A stretch of DNA of 64,000 nucleotides, taken from Limonium bicolor (lineage: Eukaryota; Streptophyta; Magnoliopsida; Caryophyllales; Plumbaginaceae). The DNA lies in assembly GCA_023374045.1 (NCBI GenBank), contig CM041779.1:272834062-272898061 (forward strand), written 5' to 3'. The notes under the pieces are model-generated. The model was not told the DNA's origin and ran no database searches. It was given only the letters and a program-made list of their open reading frames with translations. The position numbers and the translations under genes are program-made. The first letter of the stretch is position 1, and every line of letters starts with the position of its first letter. This document shows, in pieces, positions 34,718-48,000 of this stretch.

Positions 34718-37700
34718 TGTAACACCCCTACAACGCTCCTATCACCTACCAAAGTCGCAGCGGAAATAACCAACCAAATAATAACTATCGCTTTGGTGTT
34801 ACAACGCCGTTAACCACCCACGTGGTTAACTAGGCAGAATAAATACAAGTGTATCGGTCTGATGATCAGACTCCCGAGCATAGTAACTAACATCCATATA
34901 TAAACATAACCAACCATACCGAGTATTTAATTTACAAACCATCTCCAAACCATAATCATCCATAACTGTATAACAAGGTATCAACATGTACGCCTCGGGA
35001 GCACAGGCGCATCCCGGGCTCAACAACTTAATTATCCAAAAGTATATCTACCACCTAGGACCTAGAGCCACTCTGCCTCTTCGATCCTCATCCTGCAGTA
35101 AAATAAAATATGGGGCCCCCGAGGGGGTCAGCACCTTTGCTGGTATGGCTAACGCGCAGCCCATCGACTAACGGGATACGCGCAACCAATTGTCATAATA
35201 ACATGGCATTCATTTTAGAACAACCAACATATATATACACATTTACCATAGCATAGCAAGGGAAATTGCATAGCATCACATCATCAATACATATCACCAC
35301 AAGAACGGTTCACATTAAGATCCTTCCACCACAGTTAGTACATACCATGAGCATAGAGATTGTTGCCAAACCCATACCAAGCTCGTTAATTACCTCATCA
35401 CCATCCTGTTATTTGAACGGTTGACTTAAACCCAAGGTGTGTCGGATATAGTGATCCCAAGCACACCAAACAACACAGTATGCCCCTATGGCCCGACGTG
35501 AGTCAGTAAACTAGCTTTGGATAAGCTAAGGGAAGGTTGAAACCAAATTGGAATACCACCTAAACATACACCTAGGGAGTCGAACTGGATATGATAACGA
35601 CCCCCATCCATCACACGCGTGGCCGGAACATACCGGACTCCTCACTCCCCCCGATTAGTACTTGTTAGTGAACACACAACATTTGTCAAGTCACATACAA
35701 GCAACATTTAGGTCTTGTTAGACACACCAAGGGAAAGGAGTCATAATAACACAACACCATAATATATAACAACTGTAAACTCATTTCATGCCTTAATCTT
35801 ATAAGGTCGTAAACACTCAGAAAACAAACAACACCCAAGCCGGTGTAAACCGTTAGGCAACAGACTGCAAGAAAACCATACCTTGGTCCTTGCCTTGTTT
35901 CGTTCCCACCTTGAGAGAATCCTATACACATTAGTAAGGTCGGTTAATTAATTATTTAACTTCACACTTACTATATATTCAACATGCTTGTATGACATGT
36001 TTTAATGCCTATTTTACCCTAGGTTACCTTCATTAAACACCCTAGGGTTAACTACATAAGTCACATTCTTTTCTGTTTTTTTTTTACAAGTTTTGGTCCG
36101 ACCGACCCACCGTCCGACCCACAACTGGGTCGGACCCTCCCAGTGGTCTTCGGGTCTGAAAAACCTTACCTTGACCGACCCATGTCCGACCCAACCTTCT
36201 GGGTCGGTCCATTACAGAAACCCTTTTGCCTCCTTATAATCATGCTCGACCCACGTCCGACCCACCATTCTGGGTCGGTCCATGTGCGAACATTTCCTTC
36301 CTTTGAAACTTGCCCGACCGACCCATGTCCGACCCACCCTTTTGGGTCGGACCATCACCGAACATTTTCCTAACATTTTACAGAGCATTTTCCTAACATT
36401 TTACAGAGGCTCGACCGACCCAAAAACTACTGGGTCGGCCCCTGGGTCGGTCGCCTCCTAATCTTACCCAAACTTTGCCAATTCTTCACCAACCTTCTCC
36501 TAAGGCCTCTTAATGTTTCCTAGCAACATTTGGTAACTTTATATCCACATACAACATCCATGAAACTCATTTTCTAACTCCTTAAACCTTTACTTATTTC
36601 CTTGTAAAAATTCCTTAACACTTATGTTATTTCATACTAGGTTTCCTAGATGGTGTTTCTCACCTATGGTAACTACTATCCCAAATGCTTTCTCCTTAAC
36701 TTAACATCATCTCCCAAGCATCATCTCTCACACTAATTCCTTATCTCCTTCTTGAAACTCTTTTCCTAGTGTACACTTCTCCTTATTTTACCAAAGTTTG
36801 CCTAGGTATTTACCTAAGTCCCAAAGTGACTTTGGTACCTACTAAATCTCAAGATCATGCCTAAGTCCTTATTACATTCTAGAGTACTTCCTAGTTCATC
36901 AAAATTCCTTTAACACATCATGAACCTCTTATTCATCTCCTACACTTTCTAACTCACCAAACCTTATGTAAACACTTAGAACTTCTTACTCCTTACCTAA
37001 ATTTTGACATGGGTTCTCTTAGAACATTACTAAGCCTAAACACTTTACCTTCTCCTTTAAACACACAAGATCATCTAAAATCATCAAGAACACTCCCATA
37101 CATAATTTCACCAAATTTACACCACATTACAACATAGTGCACAATTTAAATTGCATGGCACTTAGGCCCTTAAAATGCATGGCTCTTAGGCCCTTAAAAT
37201 GCTTAAATCATAAACACTGAATTTCCACAATATATATGCCTTTAACCTGCAAATACACTCAACACACATATGCCCTTTACTAGTCTCTTGAGAATACTTC
37301 ACTAAGTCATTCACCATTTGCTCTTTAGGTAGTTTTAATAAGCATTTATAAGCTCATTTCCCCTAAGGCATTAAACAACATTTAAGTTAGTAGATTTACC
37401 TCTTTTGCAAAATAGCTTCTTTCTTGTTTCCTTTAGAAACCAATAGAGTACTTGCTTCTTTGACAAGTTCTAAACAATATACAAACATAATGAGTATTCA
37501 AGCTATAAGCTTCATCTCATTGTAAACCCTAATTTGACATTGTTTCAAAACATTAATGTAGTTGTTTTACCTTGTTCTTTGAAGAGAGTTTGGATATACA
37601 ACAAGAGAGGACTCCACCTAGTCCATGAAGAGTTGAAATGAAGCTAGAACAAAGTCACACAATGAGCTATATCAATGTGTATTTTCGGACATGACAAAAA

Positions 37701-38687
37701 CAAGGAGGAAACTTGATTTTTGTTTGAGATTCCTTACCTAGAAGTAAAGGAGAGTAATAATATGTAGAAATCCAAGCTCAAGCTCCTTCAATGGTGGAAC
37801 ACCTTGGCACCGAAATGGAGCTCTAGGAGTTTTGAGAAGATAGGAATGAAGAGCTTGATGAGAGGAAGAGATTGGTGGTATTTGTTTTTGATTTGGACAA
37901 GTGAGCTAGGTTTAACAAGTGGTCAAAGCTTGTGTTTTAATGGTGGTAGTGGTTTATCGTGAGAGAACAAAGAAGAAGGGAGAAGATGAGTGGGAAACCG
38001 TGTGAGCAAGGAAGGGAAATGAGAGAATGAAGATAGAATTTGCTTTAAGAGATATTTATACTTATAAAGTAAAAAGGTAGCTTATTTACTTATCTTTACT
38101 TACTTAATACTTAATAAGAGAGTGGTGAGTCACACCCTTATAAAAACCGGCCCCTTATATTAGTGTGGGGGTTTTTAGTCTTTGTTTGTCAATTTAATTA
38201 CTTATACCACATATGTTACAAAATAGCTTATAAAAAGTACTATTCACCTATACAAGGCACATAGAAGTGAAATTTTTGATTTCCCACTAATATAGCCACC
38301 CAAATGTGATACTATATAGTACACATATATATTTAAGAGTAATGATGGACATTTAGCCATTCAAAACTCATTTACAAGACAATTTTTCAAAAACGTGCTT
38401 TAAGACTTCTTAAAGCACATTTTGAGTTTTAACTTGTTTTCAAGCTTGGTTTTCTTTGGTAATTGGTTTAATGTGTTCATTAGTATATAAATGAAGTCTT
38501 GGTAAGCTCATTAGGCCTTACTCAAGTTTATCCCAAGCTTAGAGCACATTTTGGCTCTTATTGACTTTAAAGCACATTTGTGTTTCCTTTTGTTTAAATT
38601 TGTTTACTAAGGTTTCTAAGACTCTTTTTAGTCTTAATATATCATGTTTTAATGTTTAACCAACATACCAAGGTTTGGGGTATTTCA
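34718..38687 (-). repeat. 3' LTR of Ty3 element 2
   Basis: Pairs with 45054-48976. It carries a short direct duplication of 'CATTTTCCTAACATTTTACA' plus a few bases near 36,363-36,410 that is single in the other LTR, accounting for about half of its extra length. Confidence 0.95.
36094..36452. repeat. Array of GTCCGACCCA / TGGGTCGGAC palindromic units
   Basis: Repeated inverted pairs such as GTCCGACCCACAACTGGGTC and GTCCGACCCACCATTCTGGG spread over about 360 bp. It occupies the position in the LTR that the TGGTCCGGGT array holds in element 1, and the motif differs. Confidence 0.82.
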
Positions 38688-38700
38688 ATCTACCCCCCTT
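38688..38700 (-). other. Polypurine tract of Ty3 element 2
   Basis: Plus-strand ATCTACCCCCCTT next to the 3' LTR, identical to element 1. Confidence 0.85.
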
Positions 38701-38927
38701 AAAAGAACTTTGTCCCCAAAGTTCATACTTCCCACATATCTTACTATTAGAACACGGGAACATTTATGAAAACAATACTTCCAACCATCATTACCAACCT
38801 TACCATCATTCTTACACCACAACGGACTCAAGGTCCAATCCACACAATACCATTCAGACACAAAGGTCTGTAACAATCACAGACAATGTATACTTATACA
38901 TATCGTACACAACCATAACCGAAACGG

Positions 38928-38962
38928 CTCTACCCCCCTTAAAAGGGGTACGCCCCGTACCC
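38928..38962 (-). other. Second polypurine tract with adjacent hairpin (element 2)
   Basis: Plus strand CTCTACCCCCCTTAAAAG followed by the stem GGGTACG-CCC-CGTACCC (38946-38962). The first 12 purines repeat the terminal tract exactly (AAGGGGGGTAGA on the element strand). Confidence 0.65.
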
Positions 38963-38976
38963 TATACATATAAACA

Positions 38977-41900
38977 CTAAGAAGCAAACAATGACGGGTG
39001 CTTCGCCTTCATCTTTTCTTCCAGCTCCCAAGTGGCCTCCTCAACGTCCTGGTTAGACCAGAGGACCTTCACCAGTCTCACGGACTTATGGCGAGTGTCT
39101 CGAGTCTTAGTGTCCAGAATCCGTACCGGAGTCTCCACTGATCGCATGGTCGGCTCTAAAGTTAGCCTTTCAGGCTGAAGCACATGAGACGGATGAGACA
39201 TATACTTCTTCAACTGGGACACATGAACATCATGTACCTTGCCCAGCTCGGCGGGTAAATCAAGTCTATAAGCTACCGGGCCGATCCGCTCCGTCACAAC
39301 ATAAGGACCTACATATTTCGGGCTCAGCTTGCCCTTCTCACCAAAACGGAATACTCCCTTCATGGGGGATACTCTTAAAAATACCTGATCGCCCACGGCG
39401 AACTCCAGGTCACGTCGGCGCACATCTGCGTACGACTTCTGTCTATCCTGAGCTGCTTTCATATTAGCCCTGATCTGGCGAACTTCTGCCTGAACTTGCT
39501 CAAGATACTCTGGTCCTATAATGACCGTCTCACTCGACTCATCCCAGCATAATGGGTGCGGCATGGTCTACCGTAATGCCTGGAAGGGAGACATCTTGAT
39601 CGATGCATGATAACTGTTGTTGTAGCTAAACTCGATCAGATGTAACTTATCAATCCAGCTGGTCTGAAAATCAAGTGCACATGCACGTAGCATATCCTCA
39701 AGTGTCTGTATAGTGCGCTCACTCTGACCATCGGTCTGTGGGTGAAACGCCGTGCTCAACTTCAGTTCAGTACCAAGTGCCTCTCGTGTAGACTTCCAAT
39801 ATCTGGATAGGAATCTGGTATCTCTGTCAGATACTATCGTCTTTGGTACACCATGATGTCTAACAATCTCTTTATCGAATAATTCTGCCAATTTTGCCAC
39901 TTTCCAGGTGTCCTTCATCGGAATGAATCGAGACACCTTGGTCGTCGGGTCAACTACCACCCAAATCATATTTAGACCTCCCCTTGTAGGCGGAAGCCCT
40001 ACCACGAAGTCCATAGATATGTCATGGAACTTCCACTCCGGCACTGGCATTGGCTGCACCATACCACCAGGCCGTCGGTGCTCAAACTTGACCTTCTGAC
40101 AAGTGAGACACCTTAACACATAGTCATTTACATCCTTTTTCATTCCAGCCCACCAGAAATATCTTTTCATACCTTTATACATCTTTGAAGCTCCGGGGTG
40201 AATCGAAGTAGTAGAACAATGGGATTCACTCAATATGCGCTCCTTCAGCTCAGCGCTACTCCTCGGTATACACAACCGGCCATTGAGCCTAATCAGGTCA
40301 TCATCGTGGAGTCTGAAGTCGTACTTCTGACCCTCGAATGTGCCATCAATAAGCTTCTGTCTAATTTCCACCATATACTGATCCGTCATTTGAGCACTCC
40401 GCACCTCTTCAACCAAGCCAGTATGAGAGACTAGCGAATGGAGAGAGTGTGCTCGGCGACTCAATGCGTCAGCTACCACGTTTGCCTTACCCTCCTTATA
40501 CTGTAAATCAATGTCATAATCATTCAAGAATTCAACCCACTTCTCTGCCATGTTCAACTCTTTCTGAGTGAACAAGTATTTCAAGCTCTTGTGGTCAGAA
40601 TAGATCGTCACACTTACCCCATACAAGTGATGTCGCCATATCTTCAGTGCGAAGACAATGGCCCCCAGTTCTAAGTCGTGGGTAGGGTAGTTCTCCTCAT
40701 GCTTCTTCAGCTGTCGGGAGGCGTAAGCCACGACCTTCCCGTTTTGCATCAACACACAACCCATACCCCTGCCTGATGCGTCGCAATAGACCTCAAAACC
40801 ATCTGGACCGTCTGGTAATGTCAGAACCGGTGCAGATGTCAGAGCATCCTTGAGACTCGTGAAAGCTCTCTCACAGTCGACTGTCCACTCGAAAGGTGCA
40901 TCCTTTTTCATCAAGGAAGTCATCGGCTTCGAGACGCTGGAGAAGTCCTTCACAAATCTCCTATAATAACCTGCCAGACCGAGGAAGCTCCTGATGTCGG
41001 TAACTGTCTTCGGCCTAGGCCAGGTGCGCACTGCATCAATCTTCGCCGGATCAACAGCGATCCCGGCCTCAGAAATTACATGTCCAAGGAATGATACTTG
41101 GTTCAACCAAAATTCACACTTAGAAAATTTAGCATACAGCTGATTCTTTCTCAACGTTTGTAATACATCTCTCAGGTGGCTTTCATGCTCACCTCTCGAT
41201 TTCGAATACACAAGTATGTCATCGATGAAGACTACCACTGATTTGTCCAACTGATCTTGGAACAAACGGTTCATTAAGTCCATGAACTTTGCTGGTGCAT
41301 TTGATAAGCCAAACGGCATAACGGTGAACTCATAGTGCCCATACCTAGTTCTGAAAGCTGTCTTTTCGATGTCACTGTCACGGATGGCAATCTGGTGATA
41401 TCCAGAACGTAGGTCTATCTTGGAGAATACTGATGCTCCCCTAAGCTGATCAAATAGATCGTCGATGCGTGGTAAGGGGTAACGGTTCTTCACCGTAACA
41501 GCATTCAGCTCCCGATAATCAATACATAGGCGGAGGCTACCGTCCTTCTTCTTCACGAAGAGGACCGGCGCTCCCCATGGTGACACACTAGGGCGAATGA
41601 AGCCCTTGTCGAGTAGGTCTCGCAGCTGCTCCTTGAGCTCTGTCATCTCTGCTGGAGCCATACGGTAAGGTGCTTTCGCAATGGGTCCGGTGCCCGGAAT
41701 CAAGTCAATCTCGAACTCAACCTCTCGTGCTGGCGGCATGCCCGGCAGTTCCTTAGGAAATACATCAGGAAACTCCGACACTACCGGCACACCTGGGCTA
41801 AACTCAGGGTCTCTCTCTATGTCCTGGACATAGCAGAGGTATACATCATTTCCCCGTCGTAACTCGCGATACATGGCCATGGCGGTGATGATCTGTGTCG

Positions 41901-42346
41901 AAGGCTCCCTGGGCCTCTGGCGGTAAGATATTGTAACCCCAGATGGACTCCGAAGAAGTAGTCGATGCTCGGCACATAGGATTCTGCCCTTGTACCGCTC
42001 CAACCAGTTCATCCCGACAATCACATCAAAACCCAGTCCGTCGAACTCTATCAAGTCGATCGGAAACTCCTCATCCATGATTCGAACAATAGCATCTCGG
42101 TAGTAGCGGGTACATCTGATCTGCTCTTTCGACGGAGAGTGACCACGAAGTCTGGCATCTCTTCACCATCTAACCCCAGCCTCTTCGCAAATGATAGCGA
42201 AATGAACGTGTGTGAGGCTCCAGAGTCGAACAAGATCGATGCATCCACGCCATTCACTGGAAAGGTACCGGTGAGGATTGTGCCGCTCTTGCCGGCTTCT
42301 GCCTTATTGCAGACACTCAGTATACCTCCCGTTCCGAGTGCACAGC
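38977..42346 (-). pseudogene. Ty3 element 2 pol (PR-RT-RH-INT-chromodomain), nearly intact
   Basis: The exon would open at the acceptor 42346 and is in frame with protease ([11 protein letters not shown]). The long frame 42078-39568 carries reverse transcriptase ([23 protein letters not shown]), RNase H ([13 protein letters not shown]), the integrase HHCC finger and core ([20 protein letters not shown]). The last frame, 39564-38977, ends in a chromodomain (VLWSNQDVEEATWELEEKMK). Lesions: a frameshift between protease and reverse transcriptase near 42,080-42,130, and paired small deletions near 39,555-39,580 that put a stop in the integrase C-terminal part. The integrase reads VVDPTTK where element 1 has VVDRLTK. 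Of the three Ty3-type copies this is the closest to functional. Confidence 0.92.
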
Positions 42347-43401
42347 CTAATTCATTGGCAAACTATAAGTATTGGGTAACAACACGTTGATACACTCCAA
42401 AACAACATTCCTTTATTCATTAACACAGTCCTTACACCATAAATTGGTTACATTGTAGGCATTGCTAGACATAGCTCCTTTGTCAAACCACTGGCTTAAT
42501 ACAATACATGGTTACACAAGGCTCAAAACTGCCTGAAAGTCAAATTTAAACGTCCAGGTTTCATGTGTGTGGCATTGATCACTGCCGACGGTGCGGTATT
42601 CAGTTGATCTTTCTGATGCCATGGTATAGCATCCTTGATTGCCCACCCATGATTAATACATCCCCCGATTTCAGAAGTAGCTTCTTTGCGAGATCAGCAC
42701 GCTTCTGCTCGCCATACACAAACACAGCGGTATCACCAATGGACCAAGACACCACGGGTACTCCCTTACTTAGAGACTCGGGTGACTCGTCCTTGTCTTG
42801 GTGCATACCTAACCGTCCACCTTTCTGGTAGAAGTTTACAATGCATAAATCTGCTTTTACACTTGGAATTGAATCCGCTTCAACTTGTTGAGCAATTCCC
42901 ACGGCGTGGTTAACGACCGCATGGAACTCCTCTGTATGCTTCTACGTTGCTCCATCTTCAGCTCGACTTCTTGATAATGACTTGGTGTAAGGGTTCCAGT
43001 CCTTACCCATGCACATCATCTTCAATTGCATCCTTGCTCCGTTCGGGTATTCGGGTGTGTAGAACCCTCCTGGTTTTGCTCCAAGTTCGTCGCATCGTCT
43101 GATGATGTGGATTTGTGCTTCCGGTGTCAGGTATCCATTTAAGAGTATCATACCTGGCTGGATAACCTGACATTGCTCCAATGGAAAGTCGGTGATGTTG
43201 ATGGCGGTTTCTTCAGGGTTTGGTGCGGGTGGGATTGGATAGCAGATATTGAAGGTTCCTAAGTTTCAAATTGCCTAATTTAGGTGTTTTCCACATTATG
43301 TTCTAACTCTTTACTTATATGTTTATACCCTTAGACTTGCTAACACTCATGCATGAAATGCGGTAAGCAATCACTTTTTCATTTATCAGTTTAGGCGGTA
43401 C
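42347..43401 (-). other. Alternative-splicing module between gag and pol (element 2)
   Basis: The donor is GACCAG|GTACCG (exon end 43402, phase 1). Acceptors are AACTTAG|GAACC (exon start 43258, AlkB frame) and AATTAG|GCTGTGC (exon start 42346, protease frame), both phase 1. The introns would be 143 bp and 1,055 bp. Unspliced reading stops at a TAA three codons past the junction codon's start. The layout equals element 1 although the intron sequences differ. Confidence 0.6.
42523..43258 (-). pseudogene. AlkB-type dioxygenase of element 2, one stop and one frameshift
   Basis: The counterpart of the intact AlkB in element 1, in the same place and sense. It keeps iron ligands in LGMHQDKDE and LYHGIRKI and the C-terminal RLNLTFR, plus GGFYTPEYPNGARM and KADLCIVNFYQKGGR. 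Lesions: a TAG at 42942-42944 in the variable loop before the catalytic core, and a one-base deletion near 42,604 just after the last histidine ligand, which moves the arginine motif out of frame. The start is the predicted splice acceptor. No good ATG precedes the first conserved residues (ICYPIP), which favours expression as a Gag fusion. Amino-acid differences from element 1 are many, but the motifs are unchanged. Confidence 0.88.
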
Positions 43402-44845
43402 CTGGTCTCGAAGAGGATCCTGGTGCCTCAGACCGGTCCACCACATTCAGGGTGGCCTTGTTGGACCCCGACCCCTTCCCTTCTGGGACTCTGTGTACCT
43501 CTGATCTGGGGGTGGCTGGTTCGCCGTCTTCTGGCCATCGGTGGTCGCAGTGGCCTTACCCTTCCACTGCCCCTTTGGCTTGTAGTTCCTGCTGTTGGGG
43601 TTCGTCCAACACTCAAACTCACGGTGCCCCATCTTCTGGCAGTGACGGCACCTCACATCATTCCCCTTGCAGTCTTTGCCGGGGTGGTCTCCATTGCACC
43701 ACTTACAGTAAAAGTGGCGCTCCGATCTAGAACCCGTGCCAGCTGCTATCACAATACATCATCAATACTTGTCTCACAACTTACTAACATATACTCTAAC
43801 TTATCACACAGAGTTAGACAATTACCCTTAGGTGGGTAAGAACGTAGGGGCTTGGGCATACGCATAGGTGAGCTGCAGAGGCTCATCAGAGGTGGTCTGG
43901 GTCTGGCCCTTGTCACTTGTGCTTGTTCCTTTCTGGGACGGGGAGTACGGCTTCTTCTTCTTCCCTCCCCACTGCCCTTGCGTGCCTTGGCCCTCGTTCT
44001 GAGCCTTGCGCTTAAGCGCATTCTCCTCGTCCCTCAGACGGACGGTGATCTCCACAATAGCAGCGGCATGATAGCACTCCTATATTTAGGGTGTCAGTTA
44101 TGCCCCGCCAAATAAACTCACATCACATTAACACACTGTACACACTTATTCACATTACACTGTAATTCCTTTACCTGCAAGGTGGTATATCCAGTAGGCC
44201 CCATGCCGTAGCGTAGGCGATAGTTCAGTCCGTTGTAGAAACGGTTCACAAGGATCCGGTCTGAGTAACCCAGATCCGGTAGCAGGTGGATTAGTCCGAT
44301 GAAGGCTGAGTAGTACTCATCTACCGTCATCTTGTCCCCTTGCCTCAGGTTGTCCAACTCCAGGCGCTTGGCCTCTTGCACATGTATAGGGTAGTATTTG
44401 GCTCGCAGCAGAGCCGTGTACTCCCTCCACTGAAAGTCGCAGCAACTCTTCCCTCGCGCACAAGCTTCCACCAGTTTTGTGCCGAGCCCTTTAAGTAATA
44501 AGCAGCAAGTCGCACCTTGATCTGCTCAGGTGGTGCTAGGGTTTCGAAGGCGGTCTCCATCTCGGAGATGTATGCCTCGAGCTTACGGGGATCGGTCTCC
44601 CCACTGAATGATGGCGGCCTAAGATCAGCCAACGCCTTGACCCAATTGGTCTCACGTGGCGGTGGTGGTGGTGGCTGAACTCCGGGCTGTTGCCCTTGCT
44701 GAATAGCAGCAACTAGATCGGGTACCAACTGGGCTACGGCGGCTGCAACTGCCTCAGCCATAGTCTGGGCCGTAGTATCATCGCCCTGGTTACCCAAATC
44801 TCCAGTACCGCGCCCGCGGCCTCTACCTCGTGGTCTACCTGCCAT
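43402..44845 (-). pseudogene. Ty3 element 2 gag, three exons, with frameshifts
   Basis: Start ATG at 44845 (MAGRPRGRGRGRG). Predicted exons: 44845-44175, 44079-43826, 43742-43402. Intron 1 (95 bp) sits exactly where element 1 has its intron (TTLQ|ECYHAA). Intron 2 (83 bp; CTAAGG|GTAATTG ... GATAGCAG|CTGGC, phase 1) is absent from element 1, where the same codons are continuous. The capsid has TNWVKALADLRPPSFSGETD. Two zinc knuckles are seen: CKWCNGDHPGKDC and CRHCQKMGHREFEC. Frameshifts lie near 44,440-44,470 and near 43,455. Confidence 0.82.
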
Positions 44846-45036
44846 CTGTATTTATATGAACATCTCATTAGCATTATGCCTGCACACTTATCGGTCCATC
44901 GTTTAGCTCTTCCCGATAAGGTATTCCACACTTAGTTAGTGGTTAACCTTTCCAATGTTCACTTAGGTACTGTAGTTAGGTTTCCTAACTCGGTATATTC
45001 CTAAGCTCGGTATTCTAGTCATCAGAGCGATACTTC

Positions 45037-45048
45037 GCTCTGATACCA
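45037..45048 (-). other. Primer-binding site of Ty3 element 2
   Basis: TGGTATCAGAGC on the element strand, five bases inside the 5' LTR; exact initiator tRNA-Met complement. Confidence 0.92.
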
Positions 45049-45053
45049 CTTTT

Positions 45054-48000
45054 TGTAACACCCCTACAACGCTCCTATCATCTACCGAAGTCGCAGCGGA
45101 AATAACCAACCAAATAATAACTATCGCTTTGGTGTTACAACGCCGTTAACCACCCACGTGGTTAACTAGGCAGAATAAATACAAGTGTATCGGTCTGATG
45201 ATCAGACTCCCGAGCATAGTAACTAACATCCATATATAAACATAACCACATACCGAGTATTTAATTTACAAACATCTCCAAACCATAATCATCCATAACT
45301 GTATAACAAGGTATCAACATGTACGCCTCGGGAGCACAGGCGCATCCCGGGCTCAACAACCTACTTATCCAAAAGTATATCTACCACCCACCTAGGACCT
45401 AGAGCCACTCTGCCTCTTCGATCCTCATCCTGCAATAAAATAAAATTGGGGCCCCCGAGGGGGTCAGCACCTTTGCTGGTATGGCTAACGCGCAGCCCAT
45501 CGACTAACGGGATACGCGCAACCAATTGTCATAATAACATGGCATTCATTTTAGAACAACCAACATATATATACACATATACCATAGCATAGCAAGGGAA
45601 ATTGCATAGCATCACATCATCAATACATATCACCACAAGAACGGTTCACATTAAGATCCTTCCACCACAGTTAGTACATACCATGAGCATAGAGATTGTT
45701 GCCAAACCCATACCAAGCTCGTTAATTACCTCATCACCATCCTGTTATTTGAACGGTTGACTTAAACCCAAGGTGTGTCGGATATAGTGATCCCAAGCAC
45801 ACCAAACAACACAGTATGCCCCTATGGCCCGACGTGAGTCAGTAAACTAGCTTTGGATAAGCTAAGGGAAGGTTGAAACCAAATTGGAATACCACCTAAA
45901 CATACACCTAGGGAGCCGAACTGGATATAACGACCCCCATCCATCACACGCGTGGCCGGAACATACCGGACTCCTCACTCCCCCCGATTAGCACTTGTTA
46001 GTGAACACACAACATTTGTCAAGTCACATACAAGCAACATTTAGGTCTTGTTAGACACACCAAGGGAAAGGAGTCATAATAACACAACACCATAATATAT
46101 AACAACTGTAAACTCTTTTCATGCCTTAATCTTATAAGGTCGTAAACACTCAGAAAACAAACAACACCCAAGCCGGTGTAAACCGTTAGGCAACAGACTG
46201 CAAGAAAACCATACCTTGGTCCTTGCCTTGTTTCGTTCCCACCTTGAGAGAATCCTATACACATTAGTAAGGTCGGTTAATTAATTATTTAACTTCACAC
46301 TTACTATATATTCAACATGCTTGTATGACATGTTTTAATGCCTATCTTACCCTAGGTTACCTTCATTAAACACCCTAGGGTTAACTACATAAGTCACATT
46401 CTTTTCTGTTTTTTTTTTTACAAGTTTTGGTCCGACCGACCCACCGTCCGACCCACAACTGGGTCGGACCCTCCCAGTGGTCTTCGGGTCTGAAAACCTT
46501 ACCTTGACCGACCCATGTCCGACCCAACCTTCTGGGTCGGTCCATTACAGAAACCCTTTTGCCTCCTTATAATCATGCTCGTCCGACCCACGTCCGACCC
46601 ACCATTCTGGGTCGGTCCATGTGCGAACATTTCCTTCCTTTGAAACTTGCCGACCGACCCATGTCCGACCCACCCTTTTGGGTCGGACCATCACCGAACA
46701 TTTTCCTAACATTTTACAGAGGCTCGACCGACCCAAAAACTGGGTCGGCCCCTGGGTCGGTCGCCTCCTAACTTACCCAAACTTTGCCAATTCTTCACCA
46801 ACCTTCTCCTAAGGCCTCTTAATGTTTCCTAGCAACATTTGGTAACTTTATATCCACATACAACATCCATGAAACTCATTTTCTAACTCCTTAAACCTTT
46901 ACTTATTTCCTTGTAAAAATTCCTTAACACTTATGTTATTTCATACTAGGTTTCCTAGATGGTGTTTCTCACCTATGGTAACTACTATCCCAAAATGCTT
47001 TCTCCTTAACTTAACATCATCTCCCAAGCATCATCTCTCACCAATTCCTTATCTCCTTCTTGAAACTCTTTTCCTAGTGTACACTTCTCCTTATTTTACC
47101 AAAGTTTGCCTAGGTATTTACCTAAGTCCCAAAGTGACTTTGGTACCTACTAAATCTCAAGATCATGCCTAAGTCCTTATTACATTCTAGAGTACTTCCT
47201 AGTTCATCAAAATTCCTTAAAACATCATAACTTCTTATTCATCTCCTACACTTTCTAACTCACCAAACCTTATGTAAACACTTAAACTTCTTGCTTCTTA
47301 CCTAAATTTTGACATGGGTTCTCTTAGAACATTACTAAGCCTAAACACTTTACCTTCTCCTTTAAACACACAAGATCATCTAAAATCATCAAGAACACTC
47401 TCATACATAATTTCACCAAATTTACACCACATTACAACATAGTGCACAATTTAAATTGCATGGCACTTAGGCCCTTAAAATGCATGGCTCTTAGGCCCTT
47501 AAAGTGCTTAAATCATAAACACTGAATTTCCACAATATATGCCTTTAACCTGCAAATACACTCAACACACATATGCCCTTTACTAGTCTCTTGAGAACAC
47601 TTTACTAAGTCATTCACCATTTGCTCTTTAGGTAGTTTTAATAAGCATTTATAAGCTCATTTCTCCTAAGGCATTAAACAACATTTAAGTTAGTAGATTT
47701 ACCTCTTTTCAAAACTTCTTCTTGTTCCTTAGAAACCATAGAGTACTTGTTCTTGTCAAGTTCTAACAATATACAAACATAATGAGTATTCAAGCTTAGC
47801 TTCATCTCATTGTAAACCCTAATTTGACATTGTTTCAAAAACATTAATGTAGTTGTTTTACCTTGTCTTTGAAGAGAGTTTGAATACAACAAGAAGGACT
47901 CCACCTAGTCCATGAAGAGTTGAAATGAAGCTAGAACAAAGTCACACAATGAGCTATATCAATGTGTATTTTCGGACATGACAAAAACAAGGAGGAAACT

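Noticed and set aside
36143..36373. DRPMSDPTFWVG-type repetitive frames in the LTRs of elements 2 and 3
   Set aside because: They are direct translations of the GTCCGACCCA palindromic units in non-coding LTR; the frame is not kept between copies.
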